Shown: one piece after another, positions 20,243 through 27,702 of the stretch
How positions within the stretch are numbered: position 1 is the first letter of the stretch
Layout of the letters: every line of letters starts with the position of its first letter
Made by a program: the position numbers and the translations under genes
Assembly (NCBI GenBank): GCA_028707275.1
Contig: JAQTUP010000013.1
Coordinates: forward strand, 1 to 33,839
Direction of reading: 5' to 3'
Source: Gallionella sp.
GTDB taxonomy: Bacteria > Pseudomonadota > Gammaproteobacteria > Burkholderiales > Gallionellaceae
DNA: 33,839 nucleotides
The notes under the pieces: generated by a model
The model's input: only the letters and a program-made list of their open reading frames with translations
Database searches by the model: none
What the model was told of the DNA's origin: nothing

Positions 20243-22012
20243 ATGAATGCCGTCATTACCGAACAGCTCGTTGACGTGGCGCGTGCTGCCCGTGCGGCTG
20301 GCCACGGCGGCAAAGAGGAGATTTACGCGGCAGCGTGCGAAAGATTGGGGTTGTCGCGGGCAGCTTTGTTCCGCAATTTGAAGGAGGTCACAGTGAACAC
20401 GTCACGAAAACAACGTAGCGATGCGGGGAAGACTGCGCTGAGTCGGGAGGAGGCCTTGGTTATTTCGGCTGCGATGATTGAGTCCACTAGAAAAAATGCC
20501 AAGCAACTTTATGCCCTTGTTGACTTGATCCCGACGCTCCGAAGCAACGGGTTGGTTAAAGCTGAATATATCGACGAGAAAACGGGGGAAGTTAAGCAGT
20601 TATCAGACTCAGCCATTAGTCGTGCGCTGCGCGGATATGGGTTGCACCCTGAGCAATTATGCGCACCCACGCCTGTGACCAGTATTCGCACTAAGCACGT
20701 CAACCATGTTTGGGAGGCGGATTGGAGTCAGTGCGTTCTGTTCTATTTAATACCGTCGAATGACCCGCGTAAAAATGGCTTACAAATTATGGATAAAGGT
20801 GAGTTTTACAAAAACAAACCGAAAAATCTATTGCGCATCGTTTCTGAGCGGGTCGGTCGTTGGGTCGTCGTTGATCATTTTAGCGGATGGATTCGCGTCT
20901 GGTATTCGATGGGTGCTGAGTCTGGTCAGGGGCTTTGTGATCTCCTAATTGACACCATGCAGGAACGCGCTGGCAATGATGTTTTTCATGGTGTGCCGAC
21001 GTGGCTCTACACCGATCCAGGCGCGGCGATGACGGCTGGGATGACTAAAAATTTGTGCATGGCTCTTGGCATCAAGATGAAGTGGCACGCAGCGGGGAAT
21101 GCACAGGCAACGGGTGCGGTGGAAAAGGCTCAGGACATCGTCGAACGCAAATTTGAGGTGGGTTTAAAGTTTGTGACGGTGCGCGATGAAGTGCATTTAA
21201 ATGAGCTGGCTAAAAAGTGGTACACGCATTTTAACGCTACGGCGATTCATAGTCGGCACGGACTGACACGGACGCAAGCATGGATGCAGATTAAGCATGA
21301 GCAATTGATTAAAGCCCCGTCGGCAGAAGTATGCCGCGAGCTGGCTACCACGACACCTGATGAACGCGTCGTTAGTCCAAAGCTGCGGGTGAATTATCAC
21401 GGCAATCAATATGACGTGTCTGGTGTGCCAAATGTAATGGTGGGTGAAAAAGTGCTGGTGACGCGGAATCCTTGGCGCGATGACACTGCACAAGTGGTGC
21501 TGCGCGATGCGGATGGTTATGAGGTGTATCACGTCTGCCCAGTCGTCGTAAAAGTGGAGGGTGGCTACACCAGTAGCGATGCGATGTTTGGCGAGGAGTA
21601 CAAACGCCATGCGGATACGCCCGCTCAAACAGCAATGAAGGAAATCGAAAAGCTGGTGACTGGGACGGACACTTTAGAAGCCGCAGCCGCCGCCCGCAAG
21701 GGTAAAACCCTGCCGTTTGGCGGTCAGCTTGACCCTTACAAGTATATCGAAGATGACAAGTTGCCGACCTATTTGCCACGTCGTGGCACGCAGCACGAGT
21801 TGGTCGCGCCCAAGGTTGAAATGCCAAAGTTGAGCCATGTCGCTTTGGCGAAAAAGCTTAAAGCAAAGTTGGGCGAGGGTTGGACAGCGGAAAGTTATCA
21901 ATGGTTGGTTCGCACTTATCCCGACGGCGCGACTGAAAACGATGTCGAGGGTATTGCGGCACGCATGACGGAACGTCCTAAATTATTACTGGTTGCGGGA
22001 GGTGGGCGATGA
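20243..22012 (+). CDS. A: DDE transposase (Mu A functional homologue)
   Basis: 589 residues, shorter than Mu A (663). The RNase H-fold core carries D160 (HVWEADWSQ), D258 (WLYTDPGAA) and E294 (GAVEKAQDIVERK), with exactly 35 residues between the last two, the DD(35)E pattern of the TniA/Tn552/MuA group. The N-terminus contains an HTH (YAAACERLGLSRAALFRNL). A C-terminal Mu-type beta domain (VVSPKLRVNYHGNQYDVSGVP) follows. It would pair the prophage ends and drive replicative transposition with the ATPase. Stop and next start overlap (four bases). Confidence 0.92.
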   Translation: MNAVITEQLVDVARAARAAGHGGKEEIYAAACERLGLSRAALFRNLKEVTVNTSRKQRSDAGKTALSREEALVISAAMIESTRKNAKQLYALVDLIPTLRSNGLVKAEYIDEKTGEVKQLSDSAISRALRGYGLHPEQLCAPTPVTSIRTKHVNHVWEADWSQCVLFYLIPSNDPRKNGLQIMDKGEFYKNKPKNLLRIVSERVGRWVVVDHFSGWIRVWYSMGAESGQGLCDLLIDTMQERAGNDVFHGVPTWLYTDPGAAMTAGMTKNLCMALGIKMKWHAAGNAQATGAVEKAQDIVERKFEVGLKFVTVRDEVHLNELAKKWYTHFNATAIHSRHGLTRTQAWMQIKHEQLIKAPSAEVCRELATTTPDERVVSPKLRVNYHGNQYDVSGVPNVMVGEKVLVTRNPWRDDTAQVVLRDADGYEVYHVCPVVVKVEGGYTSSDAMFGEEYKRHADTPAQTAMKEIEKLVTGTDTLEAAAAARKGKTLPFGGQLDPYKYIEDDKLPTYLPRRGTQHELVAPKVEMPKLSHVALAKKLKAKLGEGWTAESYQWLVRTYPDGATENDVEGIAARMTERPKLLLVAGGGR

Positions 22013-23169
22013 AAGCGGTTTTGAAACAAGCTGGGGTATCACAGCGGGTGTTGGCGGATGCGGTGGGGGTTTCGACAGCGACCATCTCGCTGATCGTGAA
22101 CCATCAGCAATATCCCAAAACGCCTGCGAAGGCGGTATTGGTTGGCAAGATGCAGGACTTTTTGCGCGGCAAGGTGAGCGATGCTGACCTGAAGCGTGTG
22201 TTTGAGGTGGAATCGGCACGCAGCAACGCGCCGATCCCGAATGATGCAGGTAAAACTAAGGAGGAAGTGATGATACAGCGTAATAAAAAATTGAGCAAAG
22301 CCGCGTTGGACTTTTTTGGGATGAAACGTGATCCGTTCAACGATGAATTGCACTCGGTGGAAGATGTGTATTTAGGATCGAATTTATGGACGGCGCGGGA
22401 GGCGATGTATCAAACCGCCGTCGGCGGTGGTTTGACTGCGATTGTCGGCGAGGTGGGTGCGGGCAAGACAACACTGAGATTGGAACTGGAAGATTGGGTG
22501 GTACGGGAAAATAAGCCCGTCATCATCATCCAACCGTCGGTGCGCGATATGGAGGAAAACGACAAGAAGGGCAAAACGCTGAAATCTGCCTCGATTACCG
22601 AAGCCATCATTCGTGCGGTCGCGCCGCATGAAGTGCTGAAACAAAGTAGCGAAGCTCGCTCTGCTCAGCTTAAGAAAGTGCTGGTTGAATCAGCGAAGAA
22701 CCGCAACAAGCATGTCTTGATTATTGAGGAGGCGCATTGCCTGCCCACGGCGACCCTGAAGCATTTGAAGCGGTTCCGCGAATTGACCAACGGATTTGAG
22801 CAGTTGCTGGGAATCATATTGATTGGTCAGCCTGAATTAAAAACCGTCAAGCTAACGGAAAACTCAGCCGAAGTGCGGGAAGTGGTTGGTCGTTGCCAAG
22901 TGGTCGAACTAGAACCCATGGACAAAAACGTTGAAGAGTATGTCAAGTTTAAGTTTGACCGAGCAGGGAAAGACGTGGCGAAGGTGATCGACCGCAGCGG
23001 AATGGATGCCATCCGCGACAAGCTGACAATACCCGCAGGACGGGGAAAAAGTATCTCGCTACTGTATCCCTTGTCTGTTGGCAATTTAATCGTTGCTTGT
23101 ATGGAACAAGCGGCGGAAATCGGCGTGCCGATGGTGACGGCGGACGTGGTGAAGGAGGCGGCGAAATGA
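22009..23169 (+). CDS. B: Transposition target-selection ATPase (Mu B-like, AAA+)
   Basis: 386 residues. An N-terminal HTH (VSQRVLADAVGVSTATISLIVNH, residues ~10-32) is joined to an ExeA/TniB-type AAA+ module. Walker A is GEVGAGKTT (147-155) and Walker B VLIIEEAH (236-243). In Mu, MuB also has an HTH-type N-terminus followed by an ATPase. It should coat target DNA, stimulate the transposase and provide target immunity. It is about 75 residues longer than Mu B (312). Confidence 0.92.
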   Translation: MKAVLKQAGVSQRVLADAVGVSTATISLIVNHQQYPKTPAKAVLVGKMQDFLRGKVSDADLKRVFEVESARSNAPIPNDAGKTKEEVMIQRNKKLSKAALDFFGMKRDPFNDELHSVEDVYLGSNLWTAREAMYQTAVGGGLTAIVGEVGAGKTTLRLELEDWVVRENKPVIIIQPSVRDMEENDKKGKTLKSASITEAIIRAVAPHEVLKQSSEARSAQLKKVLVESAKNRNKHVLIIEEAHCLPTATLKHLKRFRELTNGFEQLLGIILIGQPELKTVKLTENSAEVREVVGRCQVVELEPMDKNVEEYVKFKFDRAGKDVAKVIDRSGMDAIRDKLTIPAGRGKSISLLYPLSVGNLIVACMEQAAEIGVPMVTADVVKEAAK

Positions 23170-23585
23170 GTGATATTCAGTTAAAACCCTGCCAATTTTG
23201 CGGGGATCAACCAAAAATGAACTTTGTCTTGCATGACTATTGGCTTCGCTGTGCTTGTGGTGCAAGTACCTCAATGCACTGCACCGAAGAACGAGCTGCG
23301 AAGGTTTGGAACCGCCGTGTTGATGATGATGGTGTTTTGGAATGTTTAATCGCAGTCAGCCCATCAAATTGTCGTGAAGTATTACCTAAGTTCTCTCGAA
23401 AACAACTGCTTGCAATCGCGGTTGCGACGATGGATGAGCTTAATACAGCTCTGGGTAATAGCACAAAATGCGTCGGCATTATTGAGTATTTTGAGCGTGC
23501 CTATAAAACGCGTGATGCTAAAAGAATCCATGCTGCTTTGGCGCAAGTATTTGACGTAAAACCAGAGAAGGAGATATTGCAATGA
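23166..23585 (+). CDS. Lar-like restriction alleviation protein with C-terminal extension
   Basis: 139 residues from ATG 23166, overlapping the ATPase stop. The first ~50 residues (KPCQFCGDQPKMNFVLHDYWLRCACGASTSMHCTEERAAKVWNRR) have the CxxC...CxC zinc knuckle (C9, C12, C29, C31) and the AxxxWNRR motif of the Lar family, which relieves type I restriction. The ~90-residue extension is unrelated to Lar and unrecognised. It may protect entering phage DNA. Confidence 0.75.
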   Translation: MSDIQLKPCQFCGDQPKMNFVLHDYWLRCACGASTSMHCTEERAAKVWNRRVDDDGVLECLIAVSPSNCREVLPKFSRKQLLAIAVATMDELNTALGNSTKCVGIIEYFERAYKTRDAKRIHAALAQVFDVKPEKEILQ

Positions 23586-23752
23586 ACGAAAAAACCAAAG
23601 CATGGCTAATCGCCATCGCCCTGTTCTTTGTCTTTGGGCTGGTGGGGCGTATGGACTACACCTACGAACTGGAAAAGGAAAACGCGGCGTTGAAGATTAA
23701 AAACGCGGCGTACCGTGGGGTGAAGGTTGGATTAGCGGAGGTGGCAAAATGA
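23582..23752 (+). CDS. Small single-helix membrane protein
   Basis: 56 residues. It starts MNEKTKAWLIAIALFFVFGLVGRM, with one transmembrane segment at residues ~8-24, followed by a charged helix ending in LAEVAK. It overlaps its neighbours by four bases on both sides, so it is coupled within the early operon. Ribosome binding site AAGGAG precedes the ATG. Function unknown. Confidence 0.65.
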   Translation: MNEKTKAWLIAIALFFVFGLVGRMDYTYELEKENAALKIKNAAYRGVKVGLAEVAK

Positions 23753-24063
23753 ATTTGCTCGTTACCCAATGCCCAACGATGGCTAATTCAGCCGCGCTAC
23801 ACACTGTGCCAGAACTACGCATCGCGCTGGAACAGGCGAATAGCGACCTGATTGATATGGCGTTGCAGTTAGCTGATGCCAATGAACGGGCGGAGGCGCG
23901 GCTAAAAGTGATTGGTCATAACGTCAATGTGATGGTCACTATCCTTAAGGCCTTTAAAGTAGGCGACCGTGCCAACCTAGACAAGCATTTGTCTGTTCAA
24001 CTCGCTGAGTTTGAGAGGATTCTTGCAACGGATGATTATCGAATATCAGGTCAGGAGAATTGA
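23749..24063 (+). CDS. Hypothetical helical early protein
   Basis: 104 residues. The core ELRIALEQANSDLIDMALQLADANERAEARLKVIGHNVNVMVTILKAFKVGD predicts a long helical hairpin. No motif recognised. Ribosome binding site GGAGGTG is inside the preceding gene. Confidence 0.65.
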   Translation: MNLLVTQCPTMANSAALHTVPELRIALEQANSDLIDMALQLADANERAEARLKVIGHNVNVMVTILKAFKVGDRANLDKHLSVQLAEFERILATDDYRISGQEN

Positions 24064-24064
24064 T

Positions 24065-24307
24065 ATGGGCACGAATAAAAAGTGGACTGATGAAGTGCTT
24101 GAGTCATTCAAAGTAGCCGCTAAAACCATGACCAATGCCCAGTTAGCCAAAGAATTCTGCTTGGCTGAAACTACGGTCAAGAAGCACAAGAGCAACTTAG
24201 GCTTAACGCAAACTCGTAATAACCTGCCTAAGCGTCCACCCAAGCGCACGGGCTATGAAATTGTACGGGTCAATGACTACACCACGCGCTGTGTGAGGCT
24301 GGGATGA
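24065..24307 (+). CDS. Small HTH protein
   Basis: 80 residues from ATG 24065, preceded by AGGAG. WTDEVLESFKVAAKTMTNAQLAKEFCLAETTVKKHKSNLGLTQTRNN is a helix-turn-helix of the kind found in phage homing-type or sigma-like small regulators. The C-terminus is basic. Possible early regulator. Confidence 0.62.
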   Translation: MGTNKKWTDEVLESFKVAAKTMTNAQLAKEFCLAETTVKKHKSNLGLTQTRNNLPKRPPKRTGYEIVRVNDYTTRCVRLG

Positions 24308-24837
24308 TCGTCACTTGTCCAGCATGTAATTCGAGCAACAGCCTGGATTCGTTAGTCGGGCATGAGCAAGCGCGGGAGGCTTTGTTGTTGGCTTTTAACT
24401 TCCCTGTGCCTTTGGCAGCTCCTTTTATCAAGTATTTGGGTTTGTTTAGATCAGGTAAACGGGCGTTGTCTTTTGACAAAGTGGCGAGTCTATTGGGGGA
24501 GGTGTTGCCGATTATCCAGTCTGCAACGATCACGCGCAACCGCCAAACCTATAGCGCGCCGATTGAGTATTGGGTATTGGGGTTAGAAAAAATCCATACC
24601 GTCAGAGACTTGGCTTTACCACTTAAAACCAATGGGCTGTTACTGACGATTATTTGTGATTTGACCGAACGGGCGGCCTCCAAGGCAGAAAACGCGCAAG
24701 AGCAACACCGTGCAGGTCGTACCACTGTTGCTACGGTTGCCGCGCATCAACCCGCCAAACTGCCCACGCGCCCAACCGAACCACGCCAAGGCATACCTGA
24801 TTGCGTGAAGGCGGCACTAAAACCCAATACCTCGTAG
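24304..24837 (+). CDS. Conserved hypothetical early protein with N-terminal CxxC
   Basis: 177 residues. The start MIVTCPACNSSNSLDSLVGHEQAREALLLAFNFP places a single CPAC knuckle at residues 5-8, followed by a helical domain (SFDKVASLLGEVLPIIQSATITRNRQTYSAPIEYWVLGLEKI). The C-terminus is Pro/Thr-rich and flexible. Similar proteins occur in Mu-like phage early regions, function unknown. Overlaps the previous gene by four bases. Confidence 0.65.
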   Translation: MIVTCPACNSSNSLDSLVGHEQAREALLLAFNFPVPLAAPFIKYLGLFRSGKRALSFDKVASLLGEVLPIIQSATITRNRQTYSAPIEYWVLGLEKIHTVRDLALPLKTNGLLLTIICDLTERAASKAENAQEQHRAGRTTVATVAAHQPAKLPTRPTEPRQGIPDCVKAALKPNTS

Positions 24838-24865
24838 GTCGGGTTTTAACCCGACATGATTTTTT
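24838..24865 (+). terminator. Hairpin plus T-tract, possible terminator (REP-like)
   Basis: GTCGGGTT-TT-AACCCGAC stem, then ATGA and TTTTTT. It lies one base after the preceding stop codon. The sequence GTAGGTCGGGTTTTAACCC resembles repeats found in many proteobacterial genomes. It could attenuate the early transcript. Confidence 0.5.
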
Positions 24866-24887
24866 CAACCAACATAAGGAGTACACC

Positions 24888-25508
24888 ATGAATGCAACAC
24901 TAGAAATTCCAGCAGGTTACCGCCAAGACGGCAACGGTCGCCTGATCCCCGAAGCGATGATTAAACCGATTGATTTGACCCGTGATGCCTTGGTCATTGA
25001 GCTGGTTAATGAAGCGAAAAAAGCCAACGACGTGTTGCGCGAATTCAAGTTAGGCGCGGCGGCAGATATTGAAGCCTTTGTCGATTTGTCCCTGGAACAA
25101 TATCAAACCAAAGTAGGCGGCAAGAAAGGAAATATCACCCTGTTTAGCTTTGACGGGAAGCTCAAAATCCAAATCGCTATCGCCGAACACATCGCGTTCG
25201 ATGAACGTCTGCAGGCGGCGAAAAGCCTGATTGATGAGTGCATCACCAGTTGGGCGCAAGGCAGCTCGCCTGAAATTCAAACCTTGGTGCAAGACGCGTT
25301 CCAAACCGACAAGGAAGGGAAAATCAGCACAGGGCGTGTGCTGGCACTGCGCCGATTGGACATCAGTGACGACAAATGGCAAATGGCGATGAAGGCAATT
25401 AGCGAATCGGTGCAGGTCGTGGGCAGTAAGGAATATATCCGCTTCTACGAACGCGTCGGCAATACGGAAAAATACCAACCGATCAATCTAGACTTTGCAG
25501 CAGTTTAA
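24888..25508 (+). CDS. DUF3164-family phage protein
   Basis: 206 residues from ATG 24888, with AAGGAG upstream. IPAGYRQDGNGRLIPEAMIKPIDLTRDALVIELVNEAKKANDVLREFKLGAAADIEAFVDLSLEQY and the QPINLDFAAV ending are typical of DUF3164, common in transposable phage early regions. Its biochemical role is unknown; it may act on DNA replication or sulfur/host functions. The upstream start at 24801 overlaps a coding region and the hairpin and is less likely. Confidence 0.82.
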   Translation: MNATLEIPAGYRQDGNGRLIPEAMIKPIDLTRDALVIELVNEAKKANDVLREFKLGAAADIEAFVDLSLEQYQTKVGGKKGNITLFSFDGKLKIQIAIAEHIAFDERLQAAKSLIDECITSWAQGSSPEIQTLVQDAFQTDKEGKISTGRVLALRRLDISDDKWQMAMKAISESVQVVGSKEYIRFYERVGNTEKYQPINLDFAAV

Positions 25509-25519
25509 ACCGCTGCTTT

Positions 25520-25541
25520 AAGCCCGTTTTTGAGCGGGCTT
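25520..25541. terminator. Weak hairpin after the DUF3164 gene
   Basis: AAGCCCG / CGGGCTT, 7-bp stem with eight-base loop. There is no T-tract, so termination would be weak. It separates the early operon from the GemA gene. Confidence 0.4.
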
Positions 25542-25574
25542 AGGGATTCGGTTTGAAATACTTTAGGAGGGAAT

Positions 25575-26015
25575 ATGCGCAAAGCAACGACCAATTTGAA
25601 AGCACGCGAGGTGCAGTTTATCCATATCGCTAAAACCCAACTGGCGATGGACGACGCGACTTACCGTGCGATGTTGCATAACTTGGGGGGTGTAACTTCC
25701 TCAAAAGACTTGAGCGATGAAGGTCGTGTCAAGGTAATTAAACACCTCAAAACCTGCGGGGCGAGTATCGCGGGGCATCGACCAGATAAGGATCACAAGC
25801 CGCTGGCGGAAACTAAGCAAGCGATTGAAAAGAAGATCGGCGTGCAGCTCTCCAAGCTGGATAAGCCTTGGGCGTATGCCTACGGCACGGCAAAGAAAAT
25901 CTTTCCTGACGTGGTGCGCTTTGAGTTTTTGAGCGTGGAGCAAATGCAAAAGGTATCAGGCGCGCTGGATCGGACGATTCGGAATTCGGCGAAGAAGGCA
26001 GCGGTCGCCAAATGA
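25575..26015 (+). CDS. gemA: GemA-type regulatory protein (DUF1018, Mu gp16)
   Basis: 146 residues. AREVQFIHIAKTQLAMDDATYRAMLHNLGGVTSSKDLSDEGRVKVIKHLKTCG is the DUF1018 signature of Mu GemA, which alters host gene expression and supercoiling in Mu. The C-terminus (QMQKVSGALDRTIRNSAKK) is basic. AGGAGGG precedes the ATG. Its stop overlaps the next small ORF. It lies just before the Mor-type gene, as in Mu. Confidence 0.85.
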   Translation: MRKATTNLKAREVQFIHIAKTQLAMDDATYRAMLHNLGGVTSSKDLSDEGRVKVIKHLKTCGASIAGHRPDKDHKPLAETKQAIEKKIGVQLSKLDKPWAYAYGTAKKIFPDVVRFEFLSVEQMQKVSGALDRTIRNSAKKAAVAK

Positions 26016-26134
26016 TTAATTTTAAGGCGTATCAGTTAAAAGAGCTGCTGATACGACTACGGCACGGACATCAATGGATGCTGATTGTGTTTGATGATGG
26101 GTCGTTTCATTATAAAAGAAAGGTGCGAAAATAA
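26012..26134 (+). CDS. Tiny ORF between gemA and mor
   Basis: 40 residues, MINFKAYQLKELLIRLRHGH then QWMLIVFDDGSFHYKRKVRK, with an ATGA overlap with gemA and one base before the mor start. Basic and compact, translationally coupled. Unknown function. Confidence 0.5.
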   Translation: MINFKAYQLKELLIRLRHGHQWMLIVFDDGSFHYKRKVRK

Positions 26135-26135
26135 A

Positions 26136-26546
26136 ATGACTGAGCGCATTGTTCCTACGGCTGAGATATGCGTCAGCGATTTGCCAGAATCCATTCAGCA
26201 TCTTATTGATATTATCGGATTTCCTGGCGCGCTAAAAGTCGTCCAGCGCTACGGTGGTGGCGCGGTGTTTGTGCCAGAAAAGCCTGATCCGTCGCACCCG
26301 TTGGCGGAGGTGATGGAATATATCTCTTTTTGCAAATTAGTATACGTCCATGCGAAAGAGCAACTCCCAATTCCGAGATGCCACAAAGCGATCCTAGCCG
26401 TACGTAATCAGCAAATACTAAAAGAGTTCCTAGCGGGAAGGTCACAGCGAAAGCTGGCGTACAAATTTAATCTAACAGAGAGGAGGATTCACTCTATAGT
26501 GCATCGTGTTCGGTTGAGAGACGATTATTCTGGTGATCTGTTTTAA
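26136..26546 (+). CDS. mor: Mor/C-family transcription activator
   Basis: 136 residues from ATG 26136, chosen over 26085 because the earlier start lies inside the upstream small gene. SDLPESIQHLIDIIGFPGALKVVQRYGGGAVFVP is the Mor family dimerisation domain. ILKEFLAGRSQRKLAYKFNLTERRIHSIVHRVRLRDD is the C-terminal HTH. Mu carries both Mor (middle) and C (late) activators; only one such gene is seen here, so it may serve both roles. The four 45-bp palindromic late elements are its likely targets. Confidence 0.88.
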   Translation: MTERIVPTAEICVSDLPESIQHLIDIIGFPGALKVVQRYGGGAVFVPEKPDPSHPLAEVMEYISFCKLVYVHAKEQLPIPRCHKAILAVRNQQILKEFLAGRSQRKLAYKFNLTERRIHSIVHRVRLRDDYSGDLF

Positions 26547-26609
26547 TATTCTTTAAAGCCGACGAAAGCCATATAATCGTTAAATAAAATTATTTTAAAT
26601 GGGAAATAT

Positions 26610-26822
26610 ATGGATAAAACAGAAACTATACAGCTAACATTTTCTGCAGAACATGTTAATGAAAGACTCTGCCGCTATAGCATTGCAGTCAACGATACAA
26701 TTTTGGGGATAGAAGTTGATCTACCGCCATTTGAATCAAGTGAAGCAAATGAACGTTACAAAGACAAGGCGAAAATACAGTTAATGCTTCTGCTTTTAGA
26801 CAAAATAGAGGCATTCAACTAA
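26610..26822 (+). CDS. Small hypothetical protein after mor
   Basis: 70 residues, MDKTETIQLTFSAEHVNERLCRYSIAVNDTILGIEVDLPP.., a small acidic beta/alpha protein with no match I know. The upstream DNA is AT-rich and contains TATAAT (26572-26577) with a weak TTCTTT 17 bases before it, so it may have its own promoter. A terminator follows. The low GC compared with neighbours suggests separate acquisition. Confidence 0.6.
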   Translation: MDKTETIQLTFSAEHVNERLCRYSIAVNDTILGIEVDLPPFESSEANERYKDKAKIQLMLLLLDKIEAFN

Positions 26823-26882
26823 GCCTAAAAACGATATAAGTCAACTTGCGCAATTTAGCAAACTGACGATAAACTAGCCTAT

Positions 26883-26908
26883 AACGCCGACCTAACCCGT
26901 CGGCGTTT
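26883..26908 (+). terminator. Rho-independent terminator before the rightward late operon
   Basis: AACGCCGAC / GTCGGCGTT 9-bp stem with a seven-base loop, ending in TTT. It closes the mor transcript immediately before late promoter copy 4. Confidence 0.75.
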
Positions 26909-26916
26909 CACATGGG

Positions 26917-26961
26917 CGGAAGCCTTTCCGACTTACCTCATATCACGCGTGCGCGTAACCT
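26917..26961 (+). promoter_or_regulatory. Late promoter-like element, copy 4 (rightward late operon, Plys equivalent)
   Basis: CGGAAGCCTTTCCG (26917-26930, one mismatch in the palindrome), ACTTAC, 19 bp, TAACCT (26956-26961). Same layout and transcription-relative orientation as the three minus-strand copies. Preceded by a terminator and followed by the spanin/terminase genes. Confidence 0.78.
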
Positions 26962-26989
26962 TCGGCTATTCATTCGCTGGAGCATTGCT

Positions 26990-27181
26990 GTGTCCCCATT
27001 ATTACTCACTGAACTTCGGAATTTTAAAGGCTCGCTAGAAGCACGGGCGAAACGGGCGCGGCTGCCTATGTCGTACCCCACTCGCACTCAACTGCAAAAG
27101 CAAAAAGAGCAGGTATCGGAATTGGATGCTGCTGCCGTAGAACTAGGCAAGATGATTGGATTTGCGGAGGGTCGGACATGA
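26990..27181 (+). CDS. Small hypothetical protein, first gene of the rightward late operon
   Basis: 63 residues from GTG 26990, with TGGAG seven bases upstream. A longer start at 26912 would run through the late promoter and is unlikely. It reads MSPLLLTELRNFKGSLEARAKRARLPMSYPTRTQLQKQKEQVSELDAAAVELGKMIG, helical and basic, with a coiled-coil end. In Mu the endolysin occupies this place; this protein is too short and lacks lysozyme motifs. Its stop overlaps Rz. Confidence 0.55.
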   Translation: MSPLLLTELRNFKGSLEARAKRARLPMSYPTRTQLQKQKEQVSELDAAAVELGKMIGFAEGRT

Positions 27182-27702
27182 ATCCCATCGATAAAATAAA
27201 ACAGGCGGCTTATGCCGTTGTAATGATTTTGATTGGGCTTGGTTCGTGGTGGATTACGGCTGACCACTATCAGGCGAAGATTGCAAAGATGAAGACGACC
27301 CAAGCAGAAGGGGTCGCTGCCGCAGAAAAAGCCGCCCGAAATAGCCTAGAACTTGCCAAACAACGTGGTGACACGTTGTCCGAAAAACTCGCTGAAACCG
27401 AGTCTGCCCTTAATCATAAAACCTTGGAGGTATCCCGTGAAGTCTCGCGCCTTGCTGTTGGTCGTCGCTGTCTTGATTCTAACCTTGTCGGGGTGCTCAA
27501 CCAGCCCTCCACCGCCGCCAGTGGTGTTGCAGCCGCTCCCAGCAGCTCACCTCAGGCAGCGGATGCCGCCAACTTTGCCTCCGATCAAGATGTCGGGCAG
27601 TGGATCATCTTCGCAAACAACCAGTATGAAATCTGTAGTGCAAGATTAAACGCGCTGATTGATTGGTTTGGTCCGAAGACTTCGACGGGTAGTAGCAAAT
27701 GA
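27178..27702 (+). CDS. Rz-like inner-membrane spanin
   Basis: 174 residues. One N-terminal signal-anchor (residues ~10-27, AAYAVVMILIGLGSWWIT), then a periplasmic coiled coil (YQAKIAKMKTTQAEGVAAAEKAARNSLELAKQRGDTLSEKLAETESALN), followed by a C-terminal region with a PSSSPQAADAA linker. This is the Rz architecture. An Rz1 lipoprotein is embedded in another frame. With Rz1 it fuses inner and outer membranes at lysis. Confidence 0.82.
   Translation: MNPIDKIKQAAYAVVMILIGLGSWWITADHYQAKIAKMKTTQAEGVAAAEKAARNSLELAKQRGDTLSEKLAETESALNHKTLEVSREVSRLAVGRRCLDSNLVGVLNQPSTAASGVAAAPSSSPQAADAANFASDQDVGQWIIFANNQYEICSARLNALIDWFGPKTSTGSSK
27437..27649 (+). CDS. Rz1-like outer-membrane lipoprotein, embedded in Rz
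   Basis: 70 residues from GTG 27437, with GGAGG seven bases upstream. The signal peptide KSRALLLVVAVLILTLSGC ends in an LSGC lipobox (C20). The mature part begins CSTSPPPPPVVLQPLP and is proline-rich, as usual for Rz1. It lies in +1 relation to the Rz frame and is fully nested. Confidence 0.82.
   Translation: MKSRALLLVVAVLILTLSGCSTSPPPPPVVLQPLPAAHLRQRMPPTLPPIKMSGSGSSSQTTSMKSVVQD

Noticed and set aside
21197..21827. Minus-strand frames opposite the transposase
   Set aside because: Low-quality composition; shadows of the conserved transposase C-terminal domain.
26912..26989. N-terminal extension of the first rightward late gene
   Set aside because: The extension would encode the late promoter itself (palindrome to hexamer), so the GTG start at 26990 is preferred.
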